This document shows, one piece after another, positions 1-12,100 of a stretch of DNA of 64,000 nucleotides. This DNA comes from Platynereis dumerilii. Taxonomy: Eukaryota; Annelida; Polychaeta; Phyllodocida; Nereididae. The notes beneath the pieces were generated by a model. It saw only the letters and a program-made list of their open reading frames with translations. It did no database searches and was not told the origin of the DNA. Numbering within the stretch: position 1 is the stretch's first letter; each line of letters starts with the position of its first letter. Position numbers and translations under genes: made by a program. The stretch lies in the NCBI GenBank assembly GCA_026936325.1, contig JAPTHN010000003.1:50894511-50958510 (forward strand). Direction: 5' to 3'.

Positions 1-158
1 TACCAAAAACCCTAATCGGAATGAAATGAAAAATAAGCCCAAAAACCAGTCAAAGTTTTTATTTTTTGGAGCTTCCACACTCGGCTTTAACATAGCCATT
101 AAAAATTCTGACGTTCTCTTTCTTGTGTTAAATTCTTAAAACTTTTCTCATTTTCTAG

Positions 159-3100
159 GATGGCTCAGTTGTCCATGTCAGCGCCATCTGTATGCCAGTT
201 ACTTTGTCCAATCTCAAAACGGGCTACATTTTCTTGCCGTGTGGCATCATGCATCCTTTGTCTTGGACTGATTTAGACCTTTCCGAAGTTGGGCAACATG
301 GGAAACCAGATGATGAGTTCCAGTGCTCATTTATTGCAGGTATTGATGAGTTATAGGCATAGTTTATGGATTGTAAAAAAAATAAAATTGTTTTTATTCT
401 AGTTGCTTCAGAGTTATATGACTCTTAAGCAGCAAGTAAATGTTGGTCTTTTGGTAAAAGAAAACTCTATCCTCTCATGATAGTTGAATGATCATGAGAA
501 GAGTTAACCGTCAATTCAAATACCAGGGGACGGTATCTACAGGGGGAAATTAATTTTCTATGAAATAATTTTTTTCATTAATTATGTCATCATTAATTTA
601 TTTTGCATGAAAATAGTTATCCTTAATTTATTCTTTATAAGAAAAGTCTTACATAATTTATTTTGCATAACAAGAGTTATCCAAGAATTTATTCTTTGTG
701 AGAAAAGTTATACATTAATTTTATTTTGCATGAAAAGAGTTATGCAATAATCTATTCTTCTTGAGAAAAGTTATCCATTAATTTATTTTGCATGAAAGGA
801 ATTATCCAATAATTTATTCTTCAAGAGAAAAGTTGTCCATCAATTTATTTTGCATGAAAAGAGTTATCCCTTAATTTATTCTTCATAAGAAAAGTTTTCC
901 CATAATTTATTTTGCATGAAAGAGTAATCCCAGAACTTATTCGTCGTGAGAAAAGTTATTCATTAATTTATTTTACATCAAAAGGGGTTTATCCAATAAT
1001 TTATTATTCGTTAGAAAATTTATCCAATAATTTATTCTTTGTGAGAAAAGTTATCCAATATTTATTTATTTATGTTTTACTAGAAGAGTTACCCATTAAT
1101 TACCACAGATACATTTGTCTCCTTTCAGGAGGAAAGACCTACAAGATCAAAGTGCAAAACCATACCACACCCAGGTATTACATGCAGGAAGATTGGGGGC
1201 TAGTTGTCCATGAGTGCATGTGTGACATGGAAATGAATGGCATCAAGGGGGCTGGTATTGTGGAACATGTGTACAGGTATGTAATTGTTATATGTATGCA
1301 CACTGCTCCTTAGAGACATCTGTTCCAGAAATTAAGTTAACAAAACGCAGGGTCAACAAATCAGATGTGGAAATAAGGCTGGAGTAAAGGGCCGCAACAG
1401 TGGCAGTAGTTATTTTCATGCAAAGTTCCTGATTATTCATTCTGAAAGAAGCAATACCTTGTTAAGAAAGTTCCCCGATGGGCCGGGCCACAGAAACAAT
1501 TTATTTTTTAAAATACTTTATATCACCAAAATTGAATAAGAAATATTTTTTTAAAGCAAAATCAAATCCCACCACCCCCTTGATATTAAATGGTCACCCC
1601 CTTATATTCTGTATGCAGGCCTTTCAGGGCATATGGTTGCATTTGGTTGCTCAAATTTCAATTCTTTGGTATTTTCATTGGAATTGTTCAATTTGCCTCT
1701 TAGGAATGAAGGAGGATCTCCAGTACCACCAAATGTGGAGATACCTGGGTTGTTTGAAGCAAAAATATCATCACTATCCAGCCAAGAGATAGAAACCTAC
1801 ACCCTGCCCTTCACGTCCAAAGCTGCAACCTGCTCCTCTGTTGTGGGTGGCAAAGGATGCCAGCTGGCACTTCTCACTGGTTATGATTCTAAGGTGTGAA
1901 ATAATTTTTTGTTCATTATGTCAACTGGAGTTCAAATATTTACGTGGAAAAAAAAGAAAGGATCGACTGTTTCACCCTGAAAATGTAATTTTTGAGTCAT
2001 AATGTAATAATACTTTGCAGTTTTCACCAGGTTGCAAAACTTACATAGATCTATATACTGTAGATAATTGAAATATTAATTCCTGAAAAGGACAGAAGAT
2101 ACTGGTAATATGCGTTTCACAAATAATTTACTAGGATTATAGATATATAGATGGGGAGCTTTGGTATGTGCAGCCCTTTAAGCTCAGTTGTGGGTGCTCA
2201 TTGAGGAAGAAATGGGAAAGAAAGGAAGTCTTCAAAATGTTACATGTTTACCCCATATGAAAAGTAATTTACTATGGTAACAGCATACATGTAGACTGTG
2301 TGCATAATCACATGCCTTTTTCTATTCAATAATTTCTCATTTTCAGAAATTTAAGGTCCCTCCAGGCTTATGCATTACCCTAGCAGCCTTCCACAAACAA
2401 TTGTTGGTAAGTTTTATAAATGTGTGAAAGAAATTTCAATTTGTCCAGTTGTTGTAAATAATGAAGTGAACCTTGTAATGTGCACACAAAAAAACCCCGA
2501 TGTTACACACAATTTAACCTTCATGGTAAGCATATTTTTGTTTTGGTTTTAGGAGAACAAAATCCTTCAAGAACAGACAAAGGAGCTGGAATCCGTTGCG
2601 AAGTAAGCTTGAGTCATCTATTTGATTTGAAATATACATTTCTTGCTTTTCTCTCACTGAGTGCAGACATAAAATGTATATATTTTACTTTTTTTTCAAG
2701 CAAAAGAACCAATGGAAATCTCAAAGAAATCTGTGATATAACGGTGAAACTGATAAAAGAAATGAAAGTGACTGAATCCGTCCAAGATGCAATTAGACAA
2801 GAAATGAAGAATGTCTTCTCTTCATCGATTGATGGGAAGTTGTTTGCTGTCAGGTCTTCTGCTGCAGGTTAGTAGAAAGCTGGGCCAATAATAAATTATA
2901 TTCTTAATCAACACAAAACAGTTATATTCTCGCCCAAAGGTCTGACCGATAAAGTGGAAAAGAAATATTTTGTTTACTCGATGTAGAAAATAAAACCATT
3001 TATGAAAGCATTGATAATTTCAGTATCATTTAAAAGTTATATTCTAGCCCAAAGGTCTGACCAATCAAGTGGAAAAGTGATTTTTTCCTAGATGTAGAAA

Positions 3101-6100
3101 AAAGAACCATTTGTGAAAGCAATGATAATTTCAATATCATTTAAAAAGAGATGTCAGCTGCAGATGTAGAAAATAAAACCATTATGAAAAACAATGATAA
3201 TTTCAATATTATTAGCTCCAGATACAGGTACAGTAATACAGATTGTAATAAAAGTAGTGTTGATTCTTGTCACTGGAGCTGAGAGACCTCTCAAAGGTAT
3301 AATCAAGTGCTACTAATAAGAGGCCACCCAATGATACACTCTTAACACATATAGTTCTTGATGGTATATATAAAGAACCCACAGCCGAAAAAAAGTTCTG
3401 AATTTGGTTGAGGTTCAACTGAATTGAAAAGGTCCGATGCTGGTGGGAAGGCCCTATGATGGAACCCTATAGATGCTCCCAACTTGAGGGAAAGGGGTTC
3501 TATTGTGGGAGTTCAGTGCGGCTGGATTATCTAAGTGTTGTGTTTCTTTGCTGTTGTAACCTTCTTGAAAGTTTAATAATAAACCTTTTGGGGTTCCTTA
3601 TCTATACCTGCTCATAGAACCCTTAAAGGTGTCATATGAACCTTTTTGTTAAGATTGTGTAAGTTGACAAATTCATGTTTGTGAAACTTGCAAAATCAAC
3701 CTGAAAGTCTTTTCTGGATAAATTTCAGGGGAAGACAGTGATGAGATGTCTGCTGCTGGTCAGATGGACACTTACCTAGGAGTAAAAGGGATTGACCAGG
3801 TATACATTGTTTCTTAACTTAGAATAAAGAAAATAGTCCTCACCCTCGTTGTACTAATTAAACTGTTTAAACAAGTCAATTAAAAATAAATTTTCATATC
3901 AATTATTCCAATACAATACAGCTGATCAAGTGTTTTTCTTTATCTTTAGATAATAGCTGCGGTTCAGAAATGTTGGGCATCCTATTTTGCCTTCCCAGCT
4001 GTGGAGTACAGGAGGTGAATTTGATGTTTGTTTTTTTTTTACTAAAGAAATTTGTTATTGCATTTATGATGTGTAGTAGCGGGAAAAAGTTTCATACTGA
4101 GATTCTGATTGGAGTTATTGCACTTGCTTTGGCGTTAATTTCAAGAAATTGTAATTCAGACAATACGGCCAGCCAATAGTCAGTGGAATGGGCGTCGTTG
4201 TTCAAGAAATGGTCAAATCTGAAACAGCTGGAGTGCTTTTTACCAGAGATCCCCTGAATGGCAGCCCTGCTGTCATGAGCATCAATGCAAACTATGGCTT
4301 GGGAGAGGTTAGTTATTAGTTAAATGAAGAAGTTTTGCCTTTTGTGTGGCCTCTTTTAGGAAAAGGCAGTATTTTCAAAATCATTCTCTAAAATTTTGTC
4401 CCCCCCTCCAAATAAAAGGCACCAAGTGTTACGTTTCCTTAAATACAAAGATGTGATGAATGGGTTTGATATACAAAATTATACATGTTCTTCCTTTCTC
4501 TTCCTCTCATCTCTTTGTAGTCTGTAGTATCTGGGTCAGCGGAGCCGGACACGATAAGTGTGTCAAGGTCGTGGGAAGGAGAGGTCAAGGTCAAACATAT
4601 TGAAGTTGGAGGCAAAAAGATGCAGATCACTGCAAGAGGTGACTTGGATATATATATACACATTATTTTTAAGTAAAGGGGTGTACTCGTGAATTAAGTA
4701 TGCTTGTGTTATACCTCTTCTGCAGTCATAAAGTGGTCTATCATAAGGGTGCTTTCTCTCCTTGGGGTGCAAAATTTGTCCAAAAAATACTATGAGTGCT
4801 GGAAGAGGGGGGTCAAATTAGGTAAGCCCATTGGCATACTTGAGCATTTGAAGAATTTTAGTTTTGAGAAAACTAAAAAAATCGGGCAAGGAGGCTAAAA
4901 ATTTGGACAGATGACCAAATTGACATTAATTAGCATCTATGGCTCCTAACCCAAGGTATGTTGTATGAAATGTTGTGAAATTTGGATTATGAAATCTAGG
5001 CAAATATTGAGACGACTGTACATGAAATTGAGTTAATTGATAATCTGCAACCTTAAAAACCAACAATTTTTTTTTTTTTCTGTCTTGATTCTCAGGTGAT
5101 GGAGATACAGAGGAGACTGAAGTTGGATCTCAAAATTCTCAAAAATGTTGTTTGAGTGAAGAGAAAATTCTAGAATTGGCTAGAATCGCAGTGGAGGTAA
5201 TTTGAAAATGCAGTTTTATACTCTTGTTAAATGTAGAGGAGCATATTTGATATATTTCACATTCCTTCAAGGGGGGATATTTTTGTGAGGAGCTTCGTTC
5301 ATAAGTGACTCTGTATCATCGTAGTTAGCATGTCTGCTACACAAGTGGATGCAGACTGTAAACCCTGCTCCAGCCGAGATTGGCAATTCATAAAGAACAA
5401 ACTACAATTATATATATATATATATATATGTTATAATTAAGTATGCCTAGTCACTACTACACTTACTTGGTAAAATATTATAGCTGTGAAGAGATCACAA
5501 TGATGGAAACAAATTTTATTATGGGCGTGCCAATCCCATGTCAAGATTTTATAGTGTACAAGTTGATAGAGGAGATTTATCTTGAAGTGGAATGAAAAGC
5601 AAACACATTTGCTATGTAGTAGTTAATTTGGCCTTTGGCGGCCAGACCCGATTTCACCAACAAAGTTAATCCGGTCTAAGCCTTAGACCACGACTAAGGC
5701 CACACATAATTGATCTTTAGCTTCTCGGATCCTCTCAAGGCACCTTTTCTAGGGCCGGCTGTAGGACAAAAAAAAAGAAAAAAAAATTTTTTATAATGTC
5801 AAAAAAAATTATTATTTTTTCGTTGGCGGGAAATCTATTGTGTGGGTGGGTCCGCGAAGCTAAGAATCAATTATGTGTGACCTAAATAGTTCAAACTAAA
5901 ACTACAGGATCAGTTTCAGTGTAAAAATGGCAGCACCTCCTGGTATGCAAAATGCTTAAGACCAGGTTTAACCTTAAGCCTTGTCTTAATTGTGTTGGTG
6001 AAATTGGCCCATTGAGTATTTCTACTTACTTTCTTTTTTTTAAATTTTTGTGGGTATTTAGTAATCAATTTACTCTCATTTCAGCTAGAAAAGGCCTTTG

Positions 6101-9100
6101 CTGGCCCAAGGGACATTGAATGGGCATTTTGTGGAGGACAGCTGTACATGCTTCAAGTAAATATACTTGTAAAAATTGAACATAAAGTTTTAAAAGGCAC
6201 ACATAATTTTATATTAAAAATGTGTATTTTTGTGCTTCTTTTTCTTCATTTATATTGACTTCAGTTCCTTGTGTTATATATATAATATATTATTGCTAAC
6301 GGATATCAGAGAAAATATTATTTTTGACTTTTTAGGCTCGGCCAATCACGACTCTCAACCAAGACACTAACGAAGACATTATTCATGAATTTGACACTCC
6401 AACATCTTGCAAAACAGAAGTTCTTACCACTGCCAACATTGGGTATTAATCATTTTTTAAATATTTCTTCTCTAATCTACTAAACAGTTGTCCCTGCATC
6501 ATATGTGGGGACCACCAGATCTCCAGGAGGAAGGGGAAGGCTTGGAGTTTTATTTAAATAAAAAATTTCTTGCCCAATTTTGATGAAATAAATTAATTGT
6601 TTCCTGGCTGCCTTGAAATAAATAATTTCACGAGGAGGGAGTTTTTCCTGACTTGGTAACAAATATTTTATTTACCGTATTTCAAAATAAATCATCAGAT
6701 CCGACATTTCCATGAAATGATAAATTTTCCGTGAATGAAAAACCCTTCTCCCCCCCTTCAGACAAAGATGTAATGGTCTCCCCTAAGAGGCTTTATTTAT
6801 AAAGAGCCCTTCTCAGAAGACCGATTAGCCTTATTTGACCACATTACTCCTGGACTAAGTAGTCAGGAGATTTGTTTTGGGTATTTTGTATCCCAAGGAT
6901 TATCATATATCTGATATTGAATACTTTTACTAAATATATTGAATTTGGTTTATCTCAGGGGAAGGTGTGACTACCAATCCATAAAATAGCATTCATGGTA
7001 TTCGTACAAGTGCTGCTGATATAGCATAGTTTTTTATGAACATGGTAAAATAACATGTGAAGAACGGCTGTAGATTTTGTGAATCCTAGAACAATTAACC
7101 TCATATTCAACCTGCTCAAGAAAATAAGAATGGCTGGTCATCTAAAAGTTGCAGTGGTTGGTCAAAGCATGCAATTTTGATTTATTGTTTCCTTTTTGTT
7201 CCTAGAGAGATGATGCCTGGAGCTGTGTCTACCTTGACTGCTTCGACATTTTTGCGAGGCATTGATTACAGTTTTCAAGACATGATGAGAGATATTGGTA
7301 TTTATGAGAAAGTCTACGATTTTCATAAATTCCTTGGACTGCGAGGGAACCATGCATTTATCAATGTTCACGTGAGTTTGCGTACTTATTATATATGTGC
7401 TGTATATAAGAAAATAAGTATTTATTGACCATATTTACGTATATAAAATGCTATTTACATTTTCCATTAAGAACATACTATATATATGGCAGGCTGACAC
7501 CAATTCTGGCATATATGTTGCCTTTATCAGTTATATTGGTGATCGCCATATCAATCAAATATTAAATATACTGGGGATGGACACATGTTCATGGTTTATT
7601 GGTCGTACTGATCCTTTCCGCCGGTTTGATAACCGAAATTTACTAAATGCAGTTTCGGTTTGATCCAATGATTCCAATCCTAACCTCCTCATGCTTACTT
7701 GCCATGTAAAAAGGTCAAAATGATTTTAGTAAGCAAGAAAAAAAGAAAAAAAAAACTATCAAAACATTAACGGACCATCCCCAGGTTGCAACTCAATGTG
7801 GAATACAAAAATTTCCAGACCATCATATGGTTTTCTCGGGTTTGCCGAAATATGTGATAAATTGCTGATCAGGCTGAATTTGCAGCTCTATGGCGATACG
7901 AACCAAGATCGAAAAAATGTATCGATGGTCTATGCCTAAAATGTACCCAGTGAAGCATTATCTAAATTGTTTTATCGCAATACTGAATAAAGAAATTTAC
8001 TCAGTCGCCATATTAAAATGTCATAGTGATAGAGATAAATTTGCAGAACTTGCCAGAAGCAAATTGTACCCCACTTTCACCCAAAAAGTTCCCCTTATAT
8101 CAATATGATTCAATCGAAATTTATAAAAGGACATTCAGATCTCAAAAACTCTCTTTTAAGCTTCTCTTGTCTTTTTTGAGACTTCCAGTTTTTTTGTTAG
8201 CTTCTTCCTATTTTTTAGCAGCAGGCTTTCACTGTGTGTATTGCGCTATTAGCTCATCAAAATTGCAACATCGGCTTAAAAGCCTCTGATTACACTTGGA
8301 AAAGCACTAGAAATTTATTTTAATTAACTAATTAATTTATGCTGGGGGGCCATTAACCTGGTGGGGGCTTCTTGCCCCGACCTACTCTACAATTAATGAG
8401 ACAATTGTTTTAAATTACTATTCAACTTTTTATTTTCTTCCAGGCAATGTGTTGTCTTTGTGAAAATCACTTCGTCATGAATGATCGAAGGATGTTGGAC
8501 CTTGCTTTGTTTGGAGAAGCTTTAGAATACCCCACGATGGCTGACGTCATTCAATATTGGGGCAAATCATCCAAGATTGGAGCCTTGATGAATAATGTCA
8601 AACTTTTCTTGGTAAGTAGCAGATAAGTGTAGTTTATTTCATTTGAAGTGATTATTTTTTCATTTTTAACTCGCAAACTGGTTGTATCGTTTCTGTGGCA
8701 GTTGCATGTAGTGTTATCAAACTGCTGAGTTGAATGTTAATTTTTAAATTGTGTTCACCCACTTATTGTTAAAATTGGATGTACCAGCAATGTTGATATC
8801 GGATAATACATTTTCTTTGATCTCTAATGTGCAATTGATGAATCAAAGTGCCATTTTCACAGTACAAAAATCCACTCTTTTTGCATAGCAAATTGACCAT
8901 GTGTAATGAACTTCTAGTGGAAACCTTTTTGGAGCTCTTTGCTGATTGGCGGTCCACTGGGAAAATTAATTTTCTGATTTTCAATTTACAAACTGGCTTT
9001 GCTATGTCATTGACAGTTTTCTGTCGGTCTCCTAGTCTTCTTACATGATTAGTACCTTAAGTCGTTTAATTACTTTTTTATTGTAACCTATGCTGCTAGA

Positions 9101-12100
9101 CACAATAAGCGCTGAATCAACTGATTAACCATAATTGACACAAAACTAAAATTTTAAATTTCGACTTGAATATATTATTACTAGATGCCCTCACTCATGA
9201 AGAATGATCCAATGCAAAATAGGAGGAATTAACCATTTCAAGTTTCAAGTTCAATATACGTGTGATGTGTTGGTACATTTCAGAGGTATAAACGGTCGCA
9301 CAAACTCACCGCTGAATGGGAAAAGAAATTGGAGAGTTACACTCTGGGAGAACATGAGAGGGCAGAGACACTCTACCAGGCCATCAATGATAAACTACCC
9401 GAGTATAACCAGGTACGATGTTTGAATTGATATTACACTCGTAACGCAATAGGTTCTTGATGGTATTAAAGAACCTACAGCCAAAAAATTTTATAAGGTG
9501 TTCAACTGAATTGAAGAGGTTCACCACTGGTGGGAAGGCCCTATGATCGAACTCTATGCTCCCAACTTGAGAGAAAGGGGTTCCGTTATGGGAGTTCAGG
9601 TGCAGCTGGTATTTCTAAGTGTTGTTGTTGTTTGATGTAGGAACTTTTTTAAAAGTTGATAATGAACCTTTCAGGGTTCCTTGTCTATACCAGCTTATAG
9701 AACCCTTAAAGGTTCCATATAAGACCTTAAGAGGCTAACCTTTTTCCTGATGATTTGAAATGTAAGTTATCATGCTGAACTCGTCTATGAAATTATTTTA
9801 CAGACCTGGTCGGACACCATCACCAACTCCAGCCGGTCCGGAAGCTGGTCCCAGATTTTGATGGCAATTCTCACAAAGGGTATTCCAGGTAAGCTTTTTT
9901 TGGTAAAATATCTAATTGTACCTAATTAAAAGAGTCCTTCCCAGCCAGAAGTGAGTTAGTGTTGCGGACCAGACCAGACAACCTCCTTCTGGTTCAGAAC
10001 CACCCCAAAGGAGGTGGTGATGGTCCAAACCAGGTGGAAGGTGGTAAAGACAAACCCTGTTCTGGTTTGCGAGGCATTCCAGTACTGATATGAACAGGGG
10101 ATGGTATTGGAGGGTACCAGACGAAAATGGTCATATCTACCATATTGCAATGAATGTTCTCGAATATTGCGATAACATTTCAGTCTATCTGCCAAAAACT
10201 TTTTCATGAGGGCTGTAGTAATGGTTGCATACAGTAGCGTAACTGGGGTGTCTCGAACGGGGGGGGGGCACCTGGGGGGGGCAGGCGATTCTCTTGGGGG
10301 TCACCCACAATACTAATTGTATATTTTAGCCAGAGTTGGAAAGTTCATATGGGGGGCACCGGGGGACACAGGTCCAATATGGGGGGCACATGCCCCCCCA
10401 TGCCCCCCCCCCCATAGGGACGCCACTGGTTGCATATGTACTAAACAAATTATGTATATCTAACCTATAGGCAGTGTTCCACATATGCAATTGATAGATA
10501 CACTGTAAAATCGGAGGCACTGATTCAGCTCAATTGATTGAGTGAGATGGTTGCACAAGTTGATTGAGCTAACATAGATTAATGTTTTAAGCTGAGATAA
10601 CTCAAAATACCGAGCTGAGATAGCTCAAAATACTAAGCTGTGTTGACTAAGATATTCAAGCTGAGAAAACTCAAAACAATGAGCTGTGATGACTTACAGC
10701 TCAAAATATTGAGTTTTGTTGACTTATTGATCCAAGCTGACACAACTCAAAATTTTGAGCTGTGTTGACTTATTTTTAGTTGTTTTTGATTTATATTTGT
10801 GTGACCTGTCTTATAAAGTTATTTATGAATATGGGCTGTAATCAAAGTATCTTGATGCAAAAATTTAATTTGTCTATATTTTTAAATTTCTTGAATTTTT
10901 GGATGTCAGAGCCACCAAATTTCACATATGTGACCAATGAATGTATGTTATGTAATCCCAAAATATTGTTTGATCTCTCAAGGGGATCCACCTGATCCAG
11001 TAGGCTTCATTTTAGCACACCATGGACAGGCCCAAGATGCATTCAACAAAGACCATTGCGTCACAAGGAGATTTAAAAATTAATTTCTTGTGAATAAATC
11101 CCAATGGCCTGTGGCTCATCTCAGTTGGTATACAGTGCTAGAAGCCTATATTTGAACACACTCTGACTTGGAAATGTTGGTTGACGTGTGAAAGCATGCA
11201 TCTAATCACTCTCACAAATTAATTTAAGAGAGACAAAAATAAAAAGGTAACCAGCTAAAGTGGTGTGCTACTCATTTTTTCTCTGGGATAGTGTAATATA
11301 AATTTTCTTTTTTCTTGTAAGTAAATAATTATTTAAGACAAAATGCAGTCTTATGAGAAGTGCTTGTTATAGATGGCGCTATATGTGGCATGACTGAGAT
11401 GTCAAGCTATGTGCAACAACTGAAGCATTCATGTTTTCACAGCTTAATGTTATGATTCGTTTGGACAACTTACAGCATTGAGCTATCATACCTTGACAAC
11501 TTATAGGTTTGAGCTATCATATCTTGAAAATTATTAACATTCTCAGACAGCTCAAATTATTGCTTCAACACAGTTTTCAAATTTTACAGTGTAGAAACCA
11601 AACAGTAGGGATAATAGTAAGCTGTAACAGTTTTTAGACAGACTCTTTTCTTTGTTTACTTACAAACATGTTTTTCAGAATGGAAGAGTGAGCATTACGC
11701 TGATGTGGCCGTTCTTTTGTCATCTTGTGACAATGTCTACAGTGCCGATGTTCCATCCGCCCTCAAGGTAATTCAATTTGCACTTTAAAAAGTTTGCTCG
11801 CAGCTACATGTACACAGAAAGTGTTTCCATATTCAGCCAATAAAAATATTTTTGCTTCTTGAATATGAAACTTTGTTTTGATACAGCTCTCACAAACTAA
11901 TAACCCCCAAACTCCAGAATCTTTAATCTCAAAAAACCAATTAGACACACACTTCCTTAAAAATGTTGCCTCGTATTATGAGTATTGATATACCATCAAC
12001 AGTATAATAATTTATGATCCTGAATTTTAAAATGAGATTTAATTTCTTTGAAGGATATGGCCTTGGAGATTAACCAAGCCGGCAAAAGGGAATACTTCAG

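Noticed and set aside
541-1080. CRISPR-like array
   Set aside because: The repeats have no unique spacers; it is a plain diverged minisatellite in a spliced eukaryotic gene.
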